DNA of 64,000 bases, from the NCBI GenBank assembly GCA_000697355.1, contig JNEN01001218.1:156365-220364 (forward strand), given 5' to 3'. A program made the position numbers and the translations under genes. The notes under the pieces were generated by a model that saw only the letters and a list, made by a program, of their open reading frames with translations, ran no database searches and was not told the origin of the DNA. Shown one piece after another: positions 49,556 through 59,538 of the stretch (within the stretch, counting starts at the first letter, position 1; each line of letters opens with the position of its first letter). This stretch comes from Syncephalastrum monosporum B8922 (lineage: Eukaryota; Mucoromycota; Mucoromycetes; Mucorales; Syncephalastraceae).

Positions 49556-51897
49556 ATGAAAAGCTACGCGATCGAAGTAGGCCCCGAACAACCGAACGGT
49601 AGCCGTATGTATCGCTCGATTCTCGCGGCCGAAGGGGTCGTCCGTGTCCCGGCAACGAACGTGCACACACTCTATGACGTGTTGCAGCACAGCGCCAAAA
49701 AGTACCCCAAGCGCAAGGCGTTTGGCGCGCGCGAGGTCGAAAAGATTATCGAGGAGGAAAAGGAGGTGACCAAGGTCGTTGACGGCGTCGAGACGAAGCA
49801 AAAGAAGACCTGGAAGTTCTTCCAGCTGTCAGGCTACAACTACTTGACCTACAAAGAGGCCGCCGACCGTGCCCACGCCATTGGTGCGGGTCTGGCTGCC
49901 CTCGGCTTGAAGGAGAAGACCAAGCTTGAGATCTTTGCTCCCACAACGTAAGTCATTTTTTTTCTTTACTACTATCAGCAAACACATGGCCTGAACTCAC
50001 ACCTCCTCTTGGTTTTATGCAGTATGCATTGGCTTTTGGCAGCCCACGGCGCGTTCACCCAGAACATGACGATCGTGACCGCGTACGAGACCCTCGGCGA
50101 GGAAGGTCTGCTGCATTCGATGAACGAGACTGAGGTCGAGGCCATCTTCACCTCCGCCGAGCTCTTGCCCACCGTCGCCAAGATTGTCGACCAGTGCCCG
50201 ACCCTGAAGCACGTCATCTACCACGGCGAGGCCAAGCAAGGCCCGCTCATGAACGTCAAGGCCGGTAACGTCGAAAAGGTGCTTTCAATCGATGAGCTTG
50301 CTGAGCTCGGCAAAGAGAATCCGTGCGACGTCATCAAGCCCGAGCCCGAGGACATCTGCTGCATCATGTACACTTCCGGAAGTACCGGTAACCCCAAGGG
50401 TGTCGTCCTCTCGCACAAGAACATTGTGGCTGCGGGTAAGTAATAACACATAAACAGGGCTGTGCGTGTGCGTATGTGTTTGTTGAGACACATGCACGTA
50501 CGCTGTTTTGACCTTTTTTTTTTCTCACCTCTTATCTTTCATTCTTTAGTTGCTTCGGTGAGCACCCTCCTTGGTCATTTGATCACTGATAATGATAGCA
50601 TGATGGCCTACCTGCCCTTGGCTCACGTGCTTGAATTTGTTGTCGAGAACCTGTGCGTATTCTGGGGTGTGACGCTCGGTTATGCCTCGGTCCGTACACT
50701 GACGGACACGTCCGTCCGCAACTGTAAGGGTGACATCAAGGAGTTCAAGCCTACGCTTATGACGGGTGTCCCCGCCGTCTGGGAGTCTATCCGCAAGGGT
50801 GTCCTGGCCAAGGTCAACCAGCTGTCACCAAACGCACAAAAGATCTTCTGGAAGGCCTACAGCACCAAGCAGTGGCTCATGGAGCGCGGCTTGCCCACCG
50901 GCTTCATTGACCGCACCGTATTTGGCAAGATTCGCGAGCAAGTCGGTGGCCGTCTTCGCTTTGCTCTCTCTGGTGGCGCGCCCATCTCGCTCGACACCCA
51001 GCGCTTCTTGTCCACGACTGTCTGTCCTATCTTGGGTGGCTACGGCATGACGGAAAGCTGTGGTATGTGTGCCATCATGGCGCCCGATATGTTTGGCTAC
51101 GGTCACGTCGGTGCGCCTGTACCCTGTGTCGAGATTCGACTTGTCGACGTCCCGGATGCTGGCTACCTGTCCACGAACTCTACGCCTCAGGGTGAAGTCT
51201 GGGTGCGCGGCCCGTCCATCACCAAGGGCTACTGGAAGCGCGATGATCTGACCAAGGAGACGATTACGGAGGACGGCTGGTTGCAGACGGGCGATATCGC
51301 CGAGATCCACGAGAATGGCACAATCTCGATCATCGACCGCAAAAAGAACCTTGTCAAGCTCAGCAATGGCGAGTACATTGCGCTTGAAAAGCTCGAGTCC
51401 ATTTACAAGAGCTGCCTGTATACCAACAACATTTGTGTCTATGCCGACTCGCTCCGTCCACGACCGGTCGCGCTCGTCGTGCCTGTGGAGAACGCGGTCC
51501 GCAAACTGGCCGAGGAGAACGGTGTCACCGCCAAAGATTGGGAGGTCATTTGCCAAGACCAGAAGGTCAAGAAGGCTGTCTTGAACTCGCTGCAGACTCT
51601 CGCCAAGGAGAATGGCTTGAAGCCTGCCGAGATGCTGTTTGACATTCACCTGTGCCACGAAGAATGGACTATCGAATCGGTAAGTTTCGTATGCACTGGG
51701 GATAAAGGAAAACACGATAGCTGACTCCGTTCATTATAGGGTCTCTTGACGGCTGCCCAGAAACTGAAGCGCCAGGACATCAACAAGCGTTTCAAGGATG
51801 AACTGGAGGCGATGTAAGTCACTCGTCGAAAAAATAAGGCAGGAATTGAAAATGTTGACCTTTCATTCAATTTAGGAACGCTGCCCAGAAGAGCTAG
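49556..51897 (+). CDS. FAA1: Long-chain acyl-CoA synthetase (Faa1/Faa4 type)
   Basis: Five exons: 49556-49947, 50023-50435, 50550-51679, 51740-51813, 51876-51897 (676 aa, normal length). It activates long-chain fatty acids with ATP and CoA for lipid synthesis, beta-oxidation and protein acylation. Adenylate-forming motifs: the phosphate loop YTSGSTGNPKG (247-257), the A5-type GYGMTESCG, the A7-type GWLQTGDIAE and the fatty-acyl signature region GYWKRDDLTKETITEDGW, then IDRKKNLVKLSNGEYIALEK. There is no long N-terminal TM and no PTS1 at the C-terminus (ends AAQKS), so it probably sits on ER or lipid-droplet surfaces. The first intron follows AP-TT and the last exon is only 22 nt. FAA1 and FAA4 cannot be told apart. 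Confidence 0.95.
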
Positions 51898-52227
51898 AGA
51901 AAACGATACAAAAAAAGAGCCATCATACCCTGTCAACTATAACGCGAACACACACTTTTACATGCACCGTTGAACACGCTTACTCTCTCTCTGTCTCTGT
52001 CTCACGCACACGCACGCACACAACACACAAACACGCACCTACACACCTATATACAAAAATCATGGCATCCTTCACACAATAAATGTTTCATTTCTGCTTT
52101 TCCTTTTTCTAACCCACACACATGTACTACATGTCAGCATTATTGTCAACCCGACAAAAAGTCATATGCTAAATAAGTCTGGGTAAGTATAGACAAAGAA
52201 AGAATGTTTGCCTTACGTTTATGCGTC
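51898..52227. other. Intergenic with CT/CA simple repeats
   Basis: 330 bp with a (CT)n then (CA)n-rich tract at about 51982-52050. It is the 3' side of the Fanzor-like relic, where a guide-RNA-like sequence would be expected if the element were TnpB-like. I see no obvious structure. Confidence 0.4.
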
Positions 52228-54640
52228 TTATGAAATTTTAGTATCCGGATAAATGGTGTTGGTTCCTCGACTTTGGTCGACATCGTATCCTTGCGTAAAA
52301 ACGCGCGGTACGTAGCCGAGAACGCAGAACAGGGCCAAGGAGCGTATGTTGCGGGACGCATTTACATCTCGTTGCCATACCTTATCATAGACATTGCAGT
52401 GTAGGACAATATTCAACTTATTATCGCGTCGTTCTCGTCGAGCAGAAATTTCTGAGTGATATAGGGAGAAAATGTGCAGTAGAGAAAATAGGAAGGGAAT
52501 AAGAGAGTGAGACTGAGCTTATATTGAGTAAGTTGAGTATCAGGTGAAAGATATCGTAATTATGTCTATCCAACTACCGTCTTATATAGATTTCATGTTT
52601 CATTCAACTGCGTAGAAAGAACCAGTAATGAGATATAAATATTTTCATCAGGTACGGTGTTCCTGTGATTGAATACAATGGCAGATGCAACTTGCATATG
52701 GAACTGTGCCATTAGATGAGAGAAGCGGTATGGAATACTTCTTTACGGTTTCGTATGCCATCAATTGAACCGGCGATGGAGGAGCTGATTAAGTGCATGA
52801 TAGCAACCGATACTACGATTGGGTATAGAGGTACCTTGTACCATAGGAGGAGCCAACTTGGGATGTCCTGGCCTCGCGGACATCGACAACGGACAGTGCA
52901 TGTTGGCGTTTCACCCTGATCAGTCTTGAACCTCTTTTTCTACCTTGCGCAACTGTTCGGGCGGAAGTGGTCGCCACTTATTGGCGAGCTGGAGGAGTCT
53001 TCACCGACGCAACGATCCATCTTGTCTTCGGCGTCGCCGGTAGACCTGGTGGCTCTGGTCGTGGTCGGGATGAGGTCCATACTTTTGCCGCCCGTGAGAA
53101 ATATATTGGCCATTTCGGTGTCAGCCTTCTTACGGCCATGGTAGTTTAAAAACTTGAGATTCTGGAAGTCGCGAGAATCATGAAGCTGCCGAAACGAAGC
53201 CAGATCTGAGCATGTGGGGTGTTCCCTCCAAATCCACATCCGACGACGGAGTGGAGGCGACACCGATTGTGTTAGTGACAGCTAAGCATAATACAAAGAG
53301 TTGGTCCAGCCGAACCAATTCTCTCTGTATGTTGGTCGACAAACTTTCTTGTGATGTTGTCTTCGGTGATCCAATATCGCTTTCCATTTGACTAATGTTG
53401 TTCCCCTCCAGGTCGCGACGATGGGTGAGTCAAGGTCTGTAAGTTGTAGCGGGACCCCAGCTGACTTCTTCCAGGGCTTTTGGAATAGAAAGCACACAGA
53501 GTACCCGTCAATATAACACTGATTGGTAAATACGCCCTTCCTATAAGTATATTGGTCAGTATATGCTGGGTCTTTTGCCATCTACCGTTGCTTACCCTTT
53601 CTCCAGCTTTTCAAGTTGAGAATTTTTAAGTTTGGGTGGATTTGACCGGCGGCAACGGGTACGTTCATGTAACATATCGTTGAAGGCCATAGTGCGACAT
53701 GATCTCTTGAATATATTTTCTTGTCAAGACAGGCTCCGGCAGGAACGCAAACAGATAAAGATCTGGTAAAGGCAGGTATGCCGGCGATCTGAAGTTGTCG
53801 TTCAGAATTGCGTCCGAGTTGCACGGCATATCTCCTGGATGGTGACACGAGATGCAGAGCTGATGGTGCGTGGCAGGCAAATGTCATCGAAAGGGATGCC
53901 CTGGTATCAACTGTCCAAAAAAGTGGTGGAGGGAAAAAAATCCATCCTTTGAAAAATGGGTGGTCAAAAAAAAAAAAAAAAGGAAAAAGGTATCGTAGGA
54001 AGTCGACACAAAACGTCCCAACTGGGTAAAAGAAGAGGAAAAAGAGGAACAAAGAGGAACAAAGAGAACAATGTGAAGGAAAGAAATATACGGATATGGG
54101 GCCCGGTAAATCAGTCTCACAGCGGGACTTGTCGAGGTGGCTCTGGCGGAGGAGTTTCTGGTAGAGGTGACTCTTCTGGTTGGGGCGACTCTCCTGGATG
54201 AAACGTCTCGCGGGTCCTTGGCTGGAACAAACCGATGGTAGAGATGCTGGCACTCGTTGCAGCCGCCGAATAATCAGGAGTATCGATACCCTGTCCTTTC
54301 ATCGTTTCTTCGTTTCGGTGTGGTTGACCAGTCCCTTGTTATTCCTGCTGCTCCTCGTCGTCATCGCCAGCGTCGCCGCCAGCATCAGCAGGAACTTCTC
54401 GCTCGTCCGCCATAAGAACCGACAGCTGATCCCATCTGTCGCTCGTTTCATCGACCAGAGTTAAAAGAGCAGCGTTGACGGCTGTGTCCACGCTGCATGA
54501 ATCCATGCGGACATAGTACTCGATGGTCGGCCATACGAACGGAAAACCGGTTTTGTTGCTTGTGAAATCAGAGACATAACCGGCTAGAGCACCGGTGTAG
54601 CCTGGGCTGAGCTGCTGAATGGAAAATGTAAGCATGGCTT
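52228..54640 (-). pseudogene. Broken Fanzor/TnpB-like (RuvC nuclease) gene
   Basis: Fragments in minus-strand order, in several frames. 54635-54340: TGFPFVWPTIEYYVRMDSCS. About 53690-53600: HERTRCRRSNPPKLKNSQLE, then a 55-bp intron with an ATACTGACC branch site. 53535-53290: FTNQCYIDGYSVCFLFQKPW, then IVATWRGTTLV, where the first catalytic Asp (DPG in relatives) is not visible. 53170-53060: NLKFLNYHGRKKADTEMANI. About 52880-52830: VVDVREARTSQVGSSYG, which aligns with the RTSxxCxxC zinc-ribbon half with both Cys replaced. 52416-52340: CNVYDKVWQRDVNASRNIRS, the second ribbon half (one Cys replaced by Tyr) and the RuvC-III RDxNAxxNI motif. Frameshifts and stops separate the pieces, so it is inactive. 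Family call rests mainly on the C-terminal motif and the order of pieces. Confidence 0.6.
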
Positions 54641-54679
54641 TGATAATAAAAGATGTTATAATTTACGGGGACCAGACGC

Positions 54680-55904
54680 ACAAGGAGTACCTTGAGATAG
54701 CCAACAAAGATTTGCTCGAAGTCCTCAACGATATGATTCTACGGCAAATATGCTGGCTGTCGGCATTAAAATTCTGGTAAACCATGTGGTCTTCTGAGGG
54801 GATGGCCGAAGGTAACAGACCACAGCGAGCTCCAGGCACCAAGCGCAGGAATTCACCGAACGTAGCCCGAGTTTCGTGAATCTCAGCTTGACCAAAGAGT
54901 TTCTTGTTCGACCATTGACGGCCAAGGACTAACTGAAAGTCACAGTCGATAAAGTTTGCATCAAGAACTTCAAAGGTATATTCTGGTCCACGTCTCCTGA
55001 GAGGCGCTATGTGAAGCAGAAAAGGATAAAAAGTTGCCCGCAGATGAGCACCCGCCGGTTAAAATCAACAATACTGTCGGCACCAGTCGTGAAAGCTTGC
55101 TTTCCGGATTTTACAATGTCTCCCATGTGCCACGTGTAAAGAGTCCTCAGGCGGCTGAAGACATCTTTTTTGGATGCGTATGTTGGCGGGAACAACTGCA
55201 TTGCTTGCTTCAGTGGCCAGAGCTGAAAAATCATCAGACGCGATCAGAAATGGATTTCTCGTTTCTTTTTCGAGTATCAGTCGAAGCCGCTTTGTTGTGC
55301 TCTCCGTATTCGTCCAAGAGTCTGGGGTCTTGTCCTTCAAGGAGATGCTTTGCGCAAGCACAGATGACTCAAACATCGATTTACTAAAGCATGAAGCTAC
55401 GATGAACGAAAGCTTCAAGTTGATACATGAACTTGAAGCTAAAGCTTCGATGGATTCACCATTGAACACTTGTATCAAGTGTCCGGATAAGTCGTGGCCG
55501 TCAAAGGTTGTGGTCGTCTTTGTCCATACTGCGATGGTGGCACCGACATGTAATTTGGCAAGTGCGTTCCGGAGATGTGGTTGGAGACGGAAATCGAAAT
55601 TGAGCACCGCCATAAGATCGGCATCCGGTTCGCAATGCGGAACGTTCCGAGAAAGCAGATTGGGAATCGATGATGCGCGCACTTGCTGTTCCAAAGCTGG
55701 GATATTAGGCGCAGGTATATCAATGTTGGAAGGCTTATAACCTGTGTCCGGGGTATGGAGTTGCAAAACACAGTTGAGGGACACGATGGTGGATGGAGAC
55801 AGGAAGGATGGATTATTGACCATGTCGATAACATCAGTCTGATGGAATAGCCCGTCATATTGCCGTTCATCATTGCTATCATCAGGCGTCAGGTGAACGG
55901 CCAA
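54680..55904 (-). pseudogene. Upstream exons, probably the N-terminal part of the same decayed gene
   Basis: An open frame of 279 codons starts at 55904 (MAVHLTPDDSNDERQYDGLF) and ends at 55065. A better-looking alternative path from about 55224 reads LWPLKQAMQLFPPTYASKKD after a TTTTTCAG acceptor. It then passes to 54990-54780 (RRGPEYTFEVLDANFIDCDF, LVLGRQWSNKKLFGQAEIHE) and to NHIVEDFEQIFVGYLKVLLV at 54744-54690, next to a GTAAAT donor. These could be exons of the Fanzor-like protein's large N-terminal region or of a separate accessory gene. I do not recognise the domain. Confidence 0.4.
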
Positions 55905-56892
55905 AGATTACAATCATAGAATCCTTTTGGCTGTTAGGTACAAGGCCAGGTGGATGTAAGGGAAACAAAAGAATAGAGGGTGGATAACTATAATAACTAT
56001 CAAAGAAAGATCTTTAATGTCATCTCGTTATGTGCCAAACATACTTACTCAGCTCCCTCAGGTTGAAACGCATTCAATGTTCTTTTCGCCTCTTATGAGA
56101 TTGCAATGAAGAGGAACGTGAGTAGCTGGCACGACAGATTGTTTGAGAATGCAGCCTAAAGCTGGAGGTGATCCCCTCCTGAAGCTAAATAATGGCTAGA
56201 GACCGATAGCGAAAGCAAACAAAGACGGGCTCCTTGATGGTAGTCTGTTCCTAATTCAATCCGGCTTTTTCCATGACAATCAACGATGCAATTCGTGTTC
56301 TCTGATCATAGAACAAAGAACAAAGAACAAAGAACAAAGAACAAAGAAGAAAGAAGAAAGAAGAAAGAAGAAAGAAGGAAGAAGAAATAAAAGCCCCTTT
56401 TTCACGTTTCCCACGTTCTTTTATACTTTCGGGGACGACGTTTTCAATTTGGAACAAATAAGGGACACAGTTTCATTGTCTGAACCGCCCAAACCACAGA
56501 AAGCAGCAACCAAGAACGAACAGCCAGATATCTGCAAGAGCTACTTCATAGCCGAGACCACAGTAATGGAATTCTGGCTGAATGCAGAAGCGATGGTGTA
56601 TTTGTACCGCATTCGCGAAAATCTGCTTGTTCGCACAGAAGCATATAATCAGAAGAAGAAGCTATAACAAAGGAAGAATGACCAGCTGGCTTGGTTGGCT
56701 GTGATAAAACATTCGAGGAATGCTTTGCTTTTTTTTTCTTTTGTTTTAGAGACAAATTTAACTAGCGTCACCTTCTTGTAGCTGAAGACTGTGTCCATCA
56801 GCGCATATGAAGAGGACACTGACTTATGTACCAAATCTGAATGATACAGCATATCGTAATATTTCAACATAATGTGATTTCTTTTATCGAAT
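55905..56892. other. Intergenic within the mobile-element island
   Basis: It contains the heptamer repeat listed separately and a 66-codon frame starting at an alternative codon (56470-56667) that is not supported. No terminal inverted repeat recognised here. Confidence 0.4.
56307..56382. repeat. 7-bp minisatellite (AACAAAG)n then (AAGAAAG)n
   Basis: Five AACAAAG units run directly into about five AAGAAAG-type units. The shared 7-bp period suggests expansion followed by a C-to-G change spreading through the array. Confidence 0.85.
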
Positions 56893-57719
56893 TTGGATGC
56901 CCAGTTTCAACAAATCTTCGAGTCAAACTCTTCAAGCAGAATGTTGAACAAGAACGGTCGAACACCGGAACCTGATCAAAAGCCTAATACAGAAGAGCTA
57001 CAGTGCTTCCAAGAAGTAATGTCACAGCCAATCAAAATCAATGTCACTGGTCACAATATCACTGCAATTCGAACAGCATACAGATGGGTCAGACAGTATA
57101 ATGCGTACCATGAGAGTATTTTTGGCAGTTGTAAAAAGGTAGGTCGTAAGTGCATCTTAACAGAAGAACATAAAGCGACAGTTATCAATTACATTGATTC
57201 TAATCCCTTTGCGACTGTTGTTGAAGTGACCGAGCATTTATTGAAGCGATTTCACGACATGATCTCAAAGGATCACTCAGCGCTGTTAATAACTTTATGA
57301 GACGTGAGTGGAACCTTTCGTTGAGAAAAGCAGACGTTCATTCTATTGAGAGAAACAGTTCAGCAAAGATTGAGGAGCGGTACGACTGGCTATCTAAATG
57401 GGAGCAAACGGACATGAACTTGACGAATTGTGTATTTCTTGGTGAGTATGCTTTTGATATCAATATGAAACACTCCAGAGCCTGGTCCAAAAAAGGTACC
57501 CGTGCTGTTGTTACCGGACCCACTACGAGAGCAAACACAACGTCTGTACTGGGCGCTATCTCAGCTGAAGGTTTGATCGCGGCCGGCGTAAAAAAACCAA
57601 GGCCTGCAAAGAAGAGAAAGACTGATGGCTATGTAAGTTCAGGAACCGTAACAGGCCACTACATTAGTTTCCTGAAAACGGCTCTAGATGAAATGGACAA
57701 GTATCCACATATGAAACAA
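56893..57719 (+). pseudogene. Tc1/mariner (IS630-type) transposase copy A, truncated
   Basis: N-terminal helix-turn-helix part (56950-57296) includes TAIRTAYRWVRQYNAYHESI and KKVGRKCILTEEHKATVINY. After a frameshift near 57260 the frame resumes (NFMRREWNLSLRKADVHSIE, about 57290) and reaches the catalytic core: NCVFLGEYAFDINMKHSRAW, GTRAVVTGPTTRANTTSVLG. In the family this motif reads FLDE; the first catalytic Asp is Gly here (GGT). The copy ends at KYPHMK at about 57718, before the second Asp and the Glu. It is adjacent to the TA-flanked element at 57731. Inactive by three independent defects. Confidence 0.85.
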
Positions 57720-57730
57720 TCTACTTAATA

Positions 57731-58250
57731 CTTCAGAGTTAAAGGAGCCGACCCCCAAATTCACCCCACCCGAATTTTTTGTGACTCTGGCAGGGAAAAC
57801 TTGTCTTTGTCTTTTCCACTTAGTCCAGGAAGCCCAACCATGCCTCCATTCCGCTCACCTCCAAAACAACTCCCTTTTCTTCGCTTGTTTTCTTACATGT
57901 ACGAATAAAGACGACTTCAAGCTATCGAACCATACTCATCTCGTTGTCCATCGTTGTCTCCTCAAATTATCTCGCGCGATCTTGAACCTTGCTTATCGCG
58001 CATGACGAGACGCGTCTACATTGTTGTCACCACTTGGCCGAACCAATGTAAAAATACCTGGAAAAGATGCGCAAGGTATGATTTTACTATGCTCAGATCA
58101 AAAAACGGGTGCTCACGGGACGTTGGGCTTGAAGACTATGGTGTGGTCAAATTTTCCCTGCCACAGCGCGAAATCACCACCCAAAAAATTTCAAATCGCA
58201 TGAATTTGGGCGCGGTGAAAATTTGGGGGTCGGCTCCCTTAACTCTGGAG
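57731..58250. mobile_element. 520-bp non-autonomous TIR element with TA target duplication
   Basis: The left end CTTCAGAGTTAAAGGAGCCG and the reverse complement of the right end CTCCAGAGTTAAGGGAGCCG match, and both continue ACCCCCAAATT. A second matching inner block (GGCAGGGAAAA) follows, so the inverted repeats reach about 75-110 bp with an indel. TA flanks both ends (57729-57730 and 58251-58252), as for Tc1/mariner-type insertions. The interior has no convincing transposase frame, so this is a MITE-like element mobilised in trans. Confidence 0.85.
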
Positions 58251-58269
58251 TATTTAAGCAGATTGTGAA

Positions 58270-59130
58270 GCTATCTCTTGTAAGGCACCTGTAAACGACG
58301 ATTTGTATCAAAAATTCGACAATATCACCAACGTATCGATCCGCAATATTATTGCCAGATTCATCCCTGACGTTACCACGATAGCAATGCCAACATTTTC
58401 TCAATGGTTAAAGGACCTTCCTTCTGCGACCAGGCTGACCAAACGAAAACGAACAAAGAACAAGGAATCGTTCGTGCGAACTACAGTAGCCGCGCGGATA
58501 AATTATACGCTCGGGAGATTTAAAGCATATAACTTAGGCAAGAATATAACTATGTGGTTTTTGGTGCAAGACAGACAGGGTAGGTGCAAAAGAAAAAGAA
58601 ATTAGCATGCTATGGTGTCTCATATTCTTAATTTAAAGATCAAGTAGCAGCAAATTTGTTTAACAGGCATGCGTTCATCGAGAGCGTCAAAACTGGCGAG
58701 TACACAACATTAGGATACGCTCGCAAAAGCCATACCAACGATTCCAAGTCAGTACGCCTGCGTTTATTAGAGAATATGGCAGTTATCTTGGTAGACCCCT
58801 GCCAGTGCCACAAGGTTTACGTGACCCCCATTGGCATTGCCAATTCGACTCCTGGAACGAGACATGAAGCGTAGCACTCTGACTAAGGAAACCCGTCATG
58901 TCAATGGCGACATGCAAGGCAAAAACAACTTTCACAACCTGCAAGATTGTATCTCACAGTGAAATTTTTTCTATATATTTTTTAGATCTAATCACACATG
59001 TGAAGACAGCTGTGCGTCCTATTAGGCTGACCGTGATAGCCCCAGATTCAGCAACAAACAATTGCAGCATTGCGACAATTTCATTCCATGACTTTGTTAC
59101 CCTCTTATCCCTTTTCCTATTTGTCTTCTA
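58270..59130 (+). pseudogene. Relic of an expanded gene family (VAARINYTLGR / LGYARKS motifs)
   Basis: Fragments: IRNIIARFIPDVTTIAMPTF and VAARINYTLGRFKAYNLGKN (58330-58560, one frame), then FIESVKTGEYTTLGYARKSH (58671-58730) and SVRLRLLENMAVILVDPCQC (58755-58815), then in another frame NGDMQGKNNFHNLQDCIS (58903-58960). The first part is homologous to the relic at 21840-22830 (VAAR..Y.LGR and the CGCTCGGGAGAT DNA block). LGYARKS recalls the N-terminal strand of serine recombinases (YxRVS), but the match is too short to assign. Stops and frame changes indicate a dead copy. Confidence 0.45.
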
Positions 59131-59198
59131 AAAAATCGGGATCCTGTGAACATTGGTAGCGTTCCTTCCAGAACAAGAAATACAACAATCTCGACAAT

Positions 59199-59432
59199 CG
59201 AGGTGCCATTCATCTTTTTCACAGAGTTGAGGTGCTGCTCAGCTCATTTTGAGTGTGTCGAGGTGTTGTTTAGCTCATTTTGAATGTGTCGAGGTGCTTG
59301 CTGTCTAGCTTAAATTTTTAGTGCGGGCCGAGATGTCATTCAGCTTAAATTTCTAAGTATGGGTCTAGGTGCCATTCGACTCATTCTGAGTGTGTCGAGG
59401 TGCGGTTCAGCACCTTCTTGGGTGTGAGTCAC
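59199..59432. repeat. Imperfect 31-bp tandem repeat, about 7 units
   Basis: Units begin GAGGTG(C/T) and contain TTCAGCTCATTTTGAGTGTGTC. Starts at about 59200, 59229, 59260, 59291, 59330, 59366 and 59397, with 30-39 bp spacing. It lies just beyond the 3' side of transposase copy B. Confidence 0.85.
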
Positions 59433-59538
59433 CTAGAAAGGAACTGAACAATAAAGATTTTTTTTACGTCTACTGCGTCGACGCGTATCGCTTATTTGGT
59501 TGCTCTTAGCTGTTTTTAGTGTTGCGCTATTGTGTGCA

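Noticed and set aside
59199..59432. CRISPR-like array
   Set aside because: Units are contiguous degenerate tandem repeats without unique spacers, in a eukaryotic genome.
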